From assembly GCF_036898095.1 (NCBI RefSeq), contig NC_090765.1, positions 35,439,829-35,503,828 of the forward strand: a stretch of DNA of 64,000 bases, read 5' to 3'. The DNA comes from Palaemon carinicauda (lineage: Eukaryota > Arthropoda > Malacostraca > Decapoda > Palaemonidae). Position 1 is the stretch's first letter. Every line of letters starts with the position of its first letter. Below the pieces are notes generated by a model. It did no database searches, was not told where the DNA came from, and saw only the letters and a list, made by a program, of their open reading frames with translations. The translations under genes and the position numbers were made by a program. Shown piece after piece: positions 54,668 to 63,390 of this stretch.

Positions 54668-55071
54668 TTCCAATATCCTTTTAATCTGTCTCTTGAAATG
54701 TTTTTAATATTGTTTTATGGGTTGTTCGGAAGGCTAAGAAGCCTTTCGCATCCTGGTTGATTTGGCGGGTGGTCAAAGTCATTTCTTGAGAGCGCCCAGA
54801 TTAGGGGTTTGATGAGGTCCTGTTGTATGGGTTGCAACCCTTGATACTTCAGCTCCTCGGAGTCTTTCAGCATCCTAAGAGGATCGCTGGGCTCCGTGAG
54901 GAAGACAGACTTACAAGGCAGAGTAATCGTCTAAGTCAACTTCCTTACCAGGTACCTATATATTTTGGTTTTGTTATACTGTATTGATAACTGTCAAAAT
55001 GAAAAAACTCTTAGCTTATACGCTGTAAACATAATTAACTCTGGTCTCTACCCACCTCCTTGGGTGTGAAT
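54668..55071 (+). promoter_or_regulatory. Conserved 3' untranslated region, copy 4
   Basis: Palindrome GGGTTGCAACCC and stem-loop 54897-54947 kept (one G-U-type change, TGAGGAAG against CTTCCTTA) despite decay of the coding part. Confidence 0.55.
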
Positions 55072-55135
55072 CAGCTATTATATATTCACCGGCTAAGTTA
55101 AATATTTAAAGATGATATTTTAATTATAAAATAAA
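55072..55135 (+). repeat. Internal complementary region of copy 4, interrupted
   Basis: AGCTATTATATATTCACCGG.. is the complement of the copy 4 left end. After AAATAAATTTTT the sequence switches to the left end of copy 5 instead of continuing GAATATACTTACC. Confidence 0.85.
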
Positions 55136-55315
55136 TTTTTCAATATTAAACTTAGCCGGTGATCATATAAGCTGTCAGCTCTGCTGCCCGACAGAAAAAC
55201 CTAAGGACAAAATACGCCAGCGATCGCTTTACAGGTGGGGGTGTACATCAACTGCGCCATCTGTCGAGCAGGTACTCAAGTACTCCATGTCAACACAGAA
55301 CCAATTTTCTCTCTG
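55136..55315 (+). repeat. Left ITR, copy 5 (third ITR type)
   Basis: TTTTTCAATATTAAACTTAG then CCGGTGATCATATAAGCTGT: the outer part is like subfamily II, the GTCAGCTCTGCTGCCCGACA part like subfamily I. AGCGATCGCT is present. Confidence 0.8.
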
Positions 55316-55509
55316 TCGTGCCACTGGCAAGACCTACTAAATACGCTGTTACTAACTGGATTTGTTTTCACAACTATTTGGTGAAGTACACTATTCTAGT
55401 TTTGAGCTTTCGCTATGCAGGGGTTTTATCTTCATCTCAAAACTTGAACTCGTTTTGGATAGATTTAATTATGGTGACAAAGAGAGTATGGACTCTCTTT
55501 CACTTTTAA

Positions 55510-55545
55510 ATGGCCGACCCTTCCCTTAGACGGAAGTGTGTTTAG
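55510..55545 (+). pseudogene. Truncated gag start, copy 5
   Basis: Encodes MADPSLRRKCV then TAG. It matches the first residues of gag (MADPSQVPKFRKC), then stops. Confidence 0.7.
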
Positions 55546-56070
55546 GTTTTTAGTAATTTTGCTTAACACGTTATAGATCTATATATTTTATATCTCTCCG
55601 CCTTTATTAGGCCTCTTCGATTAACTTTCCATTTATTATAAACATATAAAAATAAATTTTTATGTTTTGTTTATATGCGACCTTTCCTGATAGTAGGTGG
55701 TCCTAACTTGGAACCGAAGTTAATCAACGTTGAGCATGTTATATCGTATTTAGCCTTTAAGGAATTTAAAACTTTTTAAATTTAATGTTTTATGAAAGAA
55801 TTTCTTTGATAGTCTTCGTACTGTTTTCAAAGATGAACTAACGTTTATTTTTTTTTAGACTACGCAGTTGTTGACGTTCAGGACGTTCAACATGCGCTCT
55901 ATCGTTACGATAGAGAGAAAGTGTATCACGGTTTCACTTTGCAGTAAGAGTAAATCGATTCTGACGTTTCGTTCATTCTTTCTTAACTTAAATGGTTTAA
56001 ATTCTAAATTAAAGGAACTTTTTATTTGGAAAACCTTTCAGTTTTTTTCCTTTAGCCAAATAACATGTTT
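55546..56070 (+). other. Subfamily III leader, first part (copy 5)
   Basis: Contains the 5S-like stretch at 55713-55735, the unoccupied insertion site used by copy 3 in copy 4 (GTTTTATG near 55787), and the palindrome CTCTATCGTTACGATAGAG at 55897-55915. Confidence 0.6.
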
Positions 56071-56244
56071 TTTTTCAATATTAATCTTACCCGATAATCA
56101 TGTAGCTGTCAACTCCGTTGCCCGACAGAATTCTACGGACGGGATACGCCAGCGATCGCTATACAAGAGGGGGGTGTACTCACCAGCGCCACCTGTGGCC
56201 AGGTACTGCAGTACTTCTTGTTGACACCACCTCAATTTTTCCTC
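56071..56244 (+). repeat. Left ITR, copy 6
   Basis: TTTTTCAATATTAATC then TTACCCGATAATCATGTAG, with AGCGATCGCT. Inverse of 62738-62895. Confidence 0.9.
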
Positions 56245-56454
56245 TGTCGTGCTTCCGGCAAGACCTACATGGATACGCTTATAATTTTGGAGTCTTTGTT
56301 CACGGTTTTGGTGAAGTATTGCTCTGAGATTTCAGCTTTCGCTATACAGGAAGCTTTTCCCTTAGCTTAGATAGCTTTTGGATTAATTTTGATTTATGGT
56401 TTAACGATCTTTAGCTTTAATTTGGAATCCCCCTTGACTGTTCTCTGATTCAAG

Positions 56455-59247
56455 ATGTCCGACCATTCTCAAGCTCCTCCCCAAAGACGATGTAGGACTT
56501 GTATTAGGCGGCTTCCGAAGGCCTCGGTTGATCCTCACACCGTTTGTTCCGACTGTAGGGGAAAATCCTGTCAGTTGGAAGATCGATGTGAGGAATGTGC
56601 CGGACTTTCGGAACTTGATTTTATTCGATTCCTCAAATATACCACTAAGTTAGAGAGAGAGAGAGTTAGGAGGAGTTCGGCTCGCTCTTTACTTTATTCC
56701 TCCCCCCATGATCCTCAACCTTTTCCTCCCCCTGTAGTGGCTACCCCCGAACCTACTATTAGTGCTCAGCCTGATATGTCAGATGTTTTACGTGCCATTC
56801 AGGCTTTAGGTGATAAAGTGGAGTCGGTAGTGAGTGACCACAAGTTCCTTTTGGCAGACGTCAAGGAACTTAAAGTGAAAAGTGCAGTGGGAAGTGGTAG
56901 TGCCAGTGCTGTGCCTAGTGCTAGTGTCAGTGTCAGTGTTGCGCGTGAGGATACTTCTGTGCGTGCCAGTCGTCCTCCCAGTCCGGGACCTCTTGCAAGC
57001 TCCCAAGCCCAGGGGAGAAGCAATGTCGAAGGGCAAAAGGGTTCGGCAGGCCTTGATCGGCGCACAGTAGTATCCTCAGTGGTTGCGGGCGTATCTTATA
57101 GAGATCGTCACTTCCACTCTCAGACGATTGAGCCCTTTAAATCCTCGTCTGCAGAAGATTTTTCGGGGAGAAAACGCTGGACTCAGGCCTCAAGACCTCT
57201 TAAACGTAAAGTCCAGACCGCGCGAGTCCAACAGCCAGGGTGTAGCCATTGGGCTAGCTCGGACTCGCCGCAGTCATCAGGTGACTGCACGCCTCCTAAG
57301 AGAGGTAAGGCGCTGCCTCAACAGACCTCAACTTCTGTTAAAGCTATGCCTCAACAGACCTCAACTTCTGTTGATCCTAAGATGGCTATGCTGCAGACTA
57401 TGCAGTCGCAGCTTGCGGTTTTGATGCGGGAGTTTCAGGCAGAGAAGGTTAATACACCTCCTCCTGCGAACGCTCCTCCTCCTCTGCGCAGTTCAATCTG
57501 CCAGACGTATGAGGTTGAGGTTCCTCAAGCTACCTCCATGCGTGAGCTGCCGCGTTGGGAGTTGCCAGATACCAGCGCTGTGCAGCAACCTCCACTTTCC
57601 TTGAGGCAGGAGCCTCTTACCACGCAGCAACCTCCTCAACAATGGGGGCAGGAGCCTTATGCCTTACAACCTCCTCTACCCTTGAGGCAGGAGTATCTTG
57701 CATTACAACCACCCTCGAGGCAGCAACCTCTTGAGGTACGACAACCTCTACCATCCTTGAGGCAGCCACCTCAACTCTCGCAGCAACCACCTCCACTTTC
57801 CTCGAGGCGAGAACCTCAACTCTCGAGGCAAGCACCTCAAGAACCTCAACTCGTGAGTCAAGAGCCTCTCTCTGCGCAGCCACCTCAACCCTTGAGGCAA
57901 GCGCAACTCTTGAGGCAGGAACCTCATGCTATGAGTCAGCCACCTCAACGCATGCATCTGCCACTTTCTCCTCAGCTTGAGCCTCTTCCCATTCAACTTG
58001 AACCGCAGTCTATGCAGCATGAGCCTCATGCTTTACTACAGTCGCCTCTCACCACGCTTGCTCCTCAGACCTCCGCAGAACCTCCTTCATCCCAGCCTCA
58101 GGACTTTGTCATTACCAGCCCTCATCCTCTTCAACAGAGACTTGAGGATGAATCCGCAAGTGCGCATGCACCCGCTCTTCAGGATTCAGCCATTCAGCAG
58201 ACCTCTTTAACTTTACCTCTCGCTTCTCAACCCTCAGGTGATGAGGTTTCTGAGGATGAAGCTGCTCACCTGGATGATCCTTCATCTGACGTGGAGGAAC
58301 CCAAGTCATTGCCACCCTCCATCGACTTTCGCAAGGTTCTGGCTCTGTTCAGAGAACTTTACCCGGATCACTTTGTTTCTGCTACCCCTCGCTCTCCTCC
58401 ATCCGAGTTCTCTCTAGGCATGCAACCTGTTAAGTCTGCCTACACTAAGCTCGTCTTCGCTAGATCTTCTAAGAGAGCTTTGAGAATGTTAGGGGATTGG
58501 TTGCAGTCCAAGCAGCAGCTGGGAAAGACGTCTTTTATGTTTCCACCTCCTAAGCTGACGTCTAAGGCGGGCGTCTGGTATGCCACAGGAGAGGAACCAG
58601 GCTTGGGGGTCCCTGCCTCTGCCCAGGCTGACTTCTCAAGTTTGGTTGACTCTCCACGAAGGTCGGCTATGAGACGCTCTAAGGTCTGCTGGACCTTTTC
58701 TGACCTGGACCACTTCTTGAAGGGAGTCTTTCGCGCCTTTGAGATTTTTAATTTTCTCGACTGGTGCCTGGGGGCCTTGAGCAAGAAGACTGCCCCATCT
58801 GACAAAGACTCGGCCATGCTGATCATGTCCTGTATGGACAAAGCAATTCGCGATGGTTCCGGCGAACTGGCCTCTATGTTTGTATCGGGAGTCCTCAAGA
58901 AAAGGGAACAGCTTTGCTCCTTCCTTTCCACTGGTATCACCTCTTGCCAAAGGTCACAGTTACTTTTTGCTCCTCTTTCTAAGTTCCTGTTTCCTGAGGA
59001 TCTTATCAAGGAATTGTCTGCGGCTCTCATTCAGAAGGACACACATGATCTTGTGGCCTCTTCAGCACGGAAGGCTAAGGTTGCTCCTTCAGTTCCTAGA
59101 ACTTACCGCACCCCAGTGGCTGATACTCCTGCTACTAGATTTATTCCGCCCTTTCGTGGCAGAGCCCCCAACCGAGGAGGTACCCGCCCAGACGGTCACA
59201 GGGGCAGGTCCAAGAAAGGTATCAAGTCTTCGAAAGGCAAACACTGA
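56455..59247 (+). CDS. DIRS gag-like protein (ORF1), copy 6
   Basis: 930 residues starting MSDHSQAPPQRRC, aligned with copy 1. The Cys cluster starts C-x2-C (CRTC) instead of C-x4-C because of a 6-base difference, followed by DPHTVCSDC and CQLEDRCEEC. Probable coiled coil at residues ~110-145. A duplicated QQTSTSV segment lies near residues 285-305. There is a longer Pro/Gln-rich repeat block than in copy 1 (~375-530), then the helical region (DFRKVLALFREL to KDTHDLVASSARKA) and a basic tail ending SSKGKH. UGA stop followed by CUC. Intact. Confidence 0.86.
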   Translation: MSDHSQAPPQRRCRTCIRRLPKASVDPHTVCSDCRGKSCQLEDRCEECAGLSELDFIRFLKYTTKLERERVRRSSARSLLYSSPHDPQPFPPPVVATPEPTISAQPDMSDVLRAIQALGDKVESVVSDHKFLLADVKELKVKSAVGSGSASAVPSASVSVSVAREDTSVRASRPPSPGPLASSQAQGRSNVEGQKGSAGLDRRTVVSSVVAGVSYRDRHFHSQTIEPFKSSSAEDFSGRKRWTQASRPLKRKVQTARVQQPGCSHWASSDSPQSSGDCTPPKRGKALPQQTSTSVKAMPQQTSTSVDPKMAMLQTMQSQLAVLMREFQAEKVNTPPPANAPPPLRSSICQTYEVEVPQATSMRELPRWELPDTSAVQQPPLSLRQEPLTTQQPPQQWGQEPYALQPPLPLRQEYLALQPPSRQQPLEVRQPLPSLRQPPQLSQQPPPLSSRREPQLSRQAPQEPQLVSQEPLSAQPPQPLRQAQLLRQEPHAMSQPPQRMHLPLSPQLEPLPIQLEPQSMQHEPHALLQSPLTTLAPQTSAEPPSSQPQDFVITSPHPLQQRLEDESASAHAPALQDSAIQQTSLTLPLASQPSGDEVSEDEAAHLDDPSSDVEEPKSLPPSIDFRKVLALFRELYPDHFVSATPRSPPSEFSLGMQPVKSAYTKLVFARSSKRALRMLGDWLQSKQQLGKTSFMFPPPKLTSKAGVWYATGEEPGLGVPASAQADFSSLVDSPRRSAMRRSKVCWTFSDLDHFLKGVFRAFEIFNFLDWCLGALSKKTAPSDKDSAMLIMSCMDKAIRDGSGELASMFVSGVLKKREQLCSFLSTGITSCQRSQLLFAPLSKFLFPEDLIKELSAALIQKDTHDLVASSARKAKVAPSVPRTYRTPVADTPATRFIPPFRGRAPNRGGTRPDGHRGRSKKGIKSSKGKH
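57596..58050 (+). repeat. Pro/Gln coding repeats in gag, copy 6
   Basis: Degenerate units encoding LRQEP/QQPP alternations, expanded and reshuffled relative to copy 1. Confidence 0.75.
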
Positions 59248-61307
59248 CTCTCCTCCTCTCCAGACAGCTGTAGGAGCCAGACTCAAGATCTTCTGGCAAG
59301 CTTGGGAAAGAAGAGGTGCAGACGCCCAGTCTGTCAAGTGGCTAAGGGAGGGTTACAAGATACCATTCTGCCGCAATCCCCCTCTGACCACTTCTCCCAT
59401 CAACCTCTCTCCCAACTACAAGGAAAAGGACAAGAGGCTAGCGTTACATCAAGAGGTGTCGCTCCTGTTACAGAAGGAGGCAGTGGTGATAGTCCGGGAT
59501 CATCAATCCCCGGGCTTCTACAACCGTCTCTTTCTGGTGGCCAAGAAGACAGGAGGTTGGAGACCGGTGCTGGACGTCAGTGCGCTCAATGCTTATGTCA
59601 CCAAGCAGACGTTCACTATGGAGACGACGAAGTCGGTCCTAGCAGCGGTCAGGCAGGAGGACTGGATGGTCTCGTTGGATCTGAAAGACGCTTACTTTCA
59701 CGTCCCCATTCATCCAGACTCCCAACCTTTTCTGAGATTCGTTTTTTGGAAAGGTTGTGTACCAATTCCAAGCCCTGTGTTTTGGCCTAAGCACGGCACC
59801 TATGGTGTTTACGCGACTGATGAGGAATCTTGCGAAATTCCTCCACTTGGCGGACATCAGAGCCTCCCTTTATTTAGACGACTGGCTGTTAAGAGCCCCC
59901 ACAAGTCGTCGCTGTCTGGAGAGTCTCAATTGGACTTTGGACTTGACCAAGGAACTAGGTCTTTTGGTCAACTTAGAAAAGTCCCAGCTTATTCCTTCCC
60001 AAACCATCGTTTACCTGGGAATGGAGATTCGGAGTCAAGCTTTTCGGGCTTTTCCGTCGGCCCCAAGAATCAACCAAGCCCTAGAGTGCATTCTGAGCAT
60101 GCTGAAGAGGAACAGATGCTCGGTGAGACAGTGGATGAGTCTAACAGGGACCCTGTCATCGTTAGCCCTGTTCACCGAGTTAGGGAGACTCTTCCTCCGC
60201 CCCCTTCAATTCCATCTAGCAGCTCACTGGGACAAGAATATGACGCTCGAAGCGGTCTCTATTCCTGTTACCAAAGAGATGAAGACTACTCTCATGTGGT
60301 GGAAGAGCAACATCCTTCTCAAGGAGGGTCTCTCGTTAGCTGTTCAGACCCCCAATCTTCATCTCTATTCGGACGCATCAGACTCGGGCTGGGGCGCGAC
60401 CTTGGACGGACAGGAATGCTCGGGGACATGGAACAAGGAACAGGAAACGCTTCACATCAATTGCAAGGAGTTGTTGGCAGTACATCTGGCCTTAATGAAC
60501 TTCAAGTCCCTCCTGCTAAACAAGGTGGTGGAGGTGAACTCCGACAACACCACAGCCTTGGCATACATCTCCAAGCAGGGAGGGACTCATTCGAGGAAGC
60601 TATACGAGATCGCAAGGGACCTCCTCATTTGGTCAAGAAGTCTAAACCTCAAGCTGGTAACGAGATTCATTCAGGGCAATATGAATGTCTCGGCAGATCG
60701 CCTCAGCAGGAAGGGTCAAGTCATCCCCACAGAATGGACCCTTCACAAGGACGTGTGCAACAGACTTTGGACCTTGTGGGGTCAGCCAACGATAGATCTG
60801 TTCGCCACCTCCATGACCAAGAGGCTCCCATTGTACTGTTCCCCAATTCCAGACCCGGCAGCAGTTCACGTGGATGCTTTTCTGCTGGATTGGTCCCATC
60901 CCGATCTTTATGCATTCCCGCCGTTCAAGATCATCAACAGAGTTATTCAGAAGTTCGTCTCCCACGAAGGGACACGGCTGACGTTGGTTGCTCCCCTTTG
61001 GCCTGCAAGAGAATGGTTCACAGAGGTACTGCAATGGCTGGTCGACGTTCCCAGGACTCTCCCTCTAAGAGTGGACCTTCTACGTCAACCACACGTAAAG
61101 AAGGTACACCCAAGCCTCCACGCTCTTCGTCTGACTGCCTTCAGACTATCGAAAGACTCTCTAGAGCTAGAGGCTTTTCGAAGGAGGCAGCCAGAGCGAT
61201 TGCCAGAGCAAGGAGGATTTCCACTCGTAGAGTCTATCAATCCAAGTGGGAAGTCTTCCGAAGCTGGTGCAGAGCCAATGCAGTTTCCTCTACCAATACC
61301 TCTGTAA
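58853..61307 (+). pseudogene. DIRS RT-RNase H-methyltransferase-like ORF2, copy 6, frameshifted
   Basis: The N-terminal part (GGWRPVLDVSALN, SLDLKDAYFHVPIHPD, FLRFVF) is in one frame until about 59745, where a T-run is one base longer than in copy 1 (six T against a TCTTT). The rest is in the next frame from 59757: YQFQALCFGLSTAP, YLDDW, YSDASDSGWGATLDG, CKELLAVHLAL, VNSDNTTAL, PTIDLFATSMTKR, AFPPFKII and VAPLWPAREW, ending PLPIPL. Past the insertion the upstream RT frame runs into the recombinase frame, giving a long artificial fused frame. Confidence 0.88.
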
Positions 61308-62206
61308 CCCAAGTTGCTGACTTCCTGTTACATCTTAGGAATGTTAGATCTCTTTCGGCTCCTACGATCAAAGGGTACAGAAGTATGTTGGCATCAGTTT
61401 TCCGCCACAGAGGCTTGGATCTTTCTTCCAACAAGGATCTACAGGACATCCTTAAGTCTTTCGAGACCTCTAAAGAACGTCGCTTGTCCACTCCAGGCTG
61501 GAATCTAGACGTAGTCTTAAGGTTCCTGATGTCTTCTAGATTTGAACCTCTCCAGTCAGCCTCTTTCAAAGACCTTACTCTCAAAACTCTTTTCCTCGTC
61601 TGCCTTGCAACAGCCAAAAGAGTTAGTGAGGTTCACGCCTTCAGCAGGAACATAGGATTCACATCCGAAACAGCAACATGTTCCTTACAGCTCGGGTTTT
61701 TGGCAAAAAATGAACTTCCTTCACGTCCTTGGCCTAGATCGTTCGAAATTCCTAGCCTCTCCAACATGGTGGGTAACGAGCTAGAGAGAGTTCTTTGCCC
61801 TGTCAGAGCTCTAAAGTATTATCTTAAAAGGTCAAAACCTATACGAGGACAATCAGAAGCCTTATGGTGTGCCATCAAGAAACCTTCGATGCCTATGTCC
61901 AAAAACGCAGTTTCGTATTACATAAGGCTTCTGATTAGAGAAGCTCATTCTCACATGAAGGATGAAGACCTTGCTTTGCTGAAGGTAAGGACCCACGAAG
62001 TGAGAGCTGTAGCTACTTCGATGGCCTTCAAACAGAACCGTTCTCTGCAGAGTATTATGGATGCAACCTATTGGAGGAGCAAGTCAGTGTTTGCATCATT
62101 TTATCTCAAAGATGTCCAGTCTCTTTACGAGAACTGCTACACCCTGGGACCATTCGTAGCAGCGAGTGCAGTAGTAGGTGAGGGCTCAGCCACTACATTC
62201 CCTTAA
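61013..62206 (+). CDS. DIRS tyrosine recombinase (ORF3), copy 6
   Basis: 397 residues from MVHRGTAMA; Arg203, His328, Arg331, Trp354 and Tyr364 present. Where copy 1 has Val62 (AARVIARA) this copy has Ala; the same base change turns CGA into TGA in ORF2 of copy 1. No indels. Confidence 0.9.
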   Translation: MVHRGTAMAGRRSQDSPSKSGPSTSTTRKEGTPKPPRSSSDCLQTIERLSRARGFSKEAARAIARARRISTRRVYQSKWEVFRSWCRANAVSSTNTSVTQVADFLLHLRNVRSLSAPTIKGYRSMLASVFRHRGLDLSSNKDLQDILKSFETSKERRLSTPGWNLDVVLRFLMSSRFEPLQSASFKDLTLKTLFLVCLATAKRVSEVHAFSRNIGFTSETATCSLQLGFLAKNELPSRPWPRSFEIPSLSNMVGNELERVLCPVRALKYYLKRSKPIRGQSEALWCAIKKPSMPMSKNAVSYYIRLLIREAHSHMKDEDLALLKVRTHEVRAVATSMAFKQNRSLQSIMDATYWRSKSVFASFYLKDVQSLYENCYTLGPFVAASAVVGEGSATTFP

Positions 62207-62602
62207 TCCCATAACCTTTTTTAACCTTTCTCTTGAATGATTTTATTGTTGTTTTTGGGTTGTTACGGTAGGCTAAGAAGCCTTCCGCATCCTAGTTGAT
62301 TTGGCGGGTGGTCAATTCGTTCTTGAGAAGCGCCTAGGTTAGAGGTTGTGTAGAGGTCCTTTAGTATGGGTTGCAGCCCTTTATACTTCAGCACCTTAGA
62401 GTTGTTCAGCCTCCTAAGAGGAACGCTGCGCTCAGTAAGGAAGACGAACTTATTAAAGGCAGAGTAATGGTTCAAGTCGACTTCCTTACCAGGTACTTAT
62501 AATTTCATTGTTATTTTGAATAACTGATAATATGAAATACGGGATACTTAGCTTCTTGATATACATGTACACTGGTTTTCACCCACCTCCCTGGGTGTGA
62601 AT
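62207..62602 (+). promoter_or_regulatory. Conserved 3' untranslated region with stem-loop, copy 6
   Basis: GGGTTGCAGCCC near-palindrome and stem-loop 62436-62488, as in copy 1. Confidence 0.55.
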
Positions 62603-62693
62603 CAGCTACATGATTATCGGGTAAGATTAATATTGAAAAATGTTATTTTCATTAGTAAAATAAATTTTTGAATATACTTACCCGATAATCATG
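62603..62693 (+). repeat. Internal complementary region, copy 6
   Basis: Complement of the left end joined to the complement of the right end; junction GAAAAATGTTA has five A. Confidence 0.9.
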
Positions 62694-62737
62694 ATTTAAT
62701 TGACCCACCCTTCCTCCCCATAGAGAACCAGTGGACC

Positions 62738-62933
62738 GAGGAAAAATTGAGGTGGTGTCAACAAGAAGTACTGCAGTACCTGGCCACAGGTGGCGCTGGT
62801 GAGTACACCCCCCTCTTGTATAGCGATCGCTGGCGTATCCCGTCCGTAGAATTCTGTCGGGCAACGGAGTTGACAGCTACATGATTATCGGGTAAGTATA
62901 TTCAAAAATTTATTTTACTAATGAAAATAACAT
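62738..62933 (-). repeat. Right ITR and 3' extension, copy 6
   Basis: ITR to GGTAAG (62895), then the extension ending AATAACAT. Confidence 0.9.
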
Positions 62934-63390
62934 TTTGACGATATATAATTGGGCTCTTCTCTCAGGTGCGAAATCAAGAGAGAAAGAGAGAGAGAGATAG
63001 AGACGGAGGGAGAGAGAGGAGAAAAAAAACGTTCCGTTCAAGCGGGTAACGTTGTTCTCGTGTTACTCTCCTCCCTAGTCGCTGTACGGGGAAGAAGGTA
63101 AAACGTTTCTAGGGTTTTATTCTTGTCCCCAGGCTATGTGCGGTGAGAGTTTGTAAACGTAGTTTATTTGAACTAGTGTTTAGTCTCTTTCCCAGCCACT
63201 GAATTCTTTATCTTTATATATGTTTTCTGTTTTTGCTAGTATTAATGAGCTGCATTATACGACTGTTTTCGCAATTACTACCTTTTAATGAAGGGTAGAA
63301 TTGCGTGTTTCAGGTAGAAATCAGTAAATGTTTCGATTTCAGTGAAATAAGTGCAAAACAGAAAATCGAAGTGATAAAGTGATATGCGCA
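62934..63390 (+). other. Subfamily III leader, second part (copy 5)
   Basis: Collinear with 49850-50340 of copy 4, including the GA-rich run at 62978-63021 and the TTTCAG before gag resumes. Confidence 0.6.

Larger units (their letters stand above)
42383..55135 (+). mobile_element. DIRS1-like retrotransposon, copy 4 (subfamily III), split by copy 3 and by copy 5
   Basis: Left part 42383-43062, right part 49581-55135, with copy 3 between. The left end (TTTTAAATATTTAACTTAGC then CGGTGAATATATAATAGC) matches exactly the complement of the ICR at 55072-55118, proving that both belong to one element. The ICR is cut at its AAATTTTT run by copy 5, so the right ITR must lie beyond the window. Gag, RT and recombinase all carry disabling changes; the gag N terminus is replaced by a ~1-kb leader. 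Confidence 0.85.
56071..62933 (+). mobile_element. DIRS1-like retrotransposon, copy 6 (subfamily I), nested in copy 5
   Basis: Complete 6.86-kb element close to copy 1. Gag and recombinase intact; RT has a one-base insertion. Eight T stand before CAATATT on the left and four after AACA on the right (12). Less five for the circle junction leaves seven, exactly the T-run at the unoccupied equivalent site in copy 4 (CTGTTTTTTTGACG near 49845). Confidence 0.93.

Noticed and set aside
58853..62206. A single 1117-codon protein joining RT and recombinase in copy 6
   Set aside because: Comparison with copy 1 shows a one-base insertion near 59745 that moves the RT frame into the recombinase frame. 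The fusion is an artefact of that mutation.
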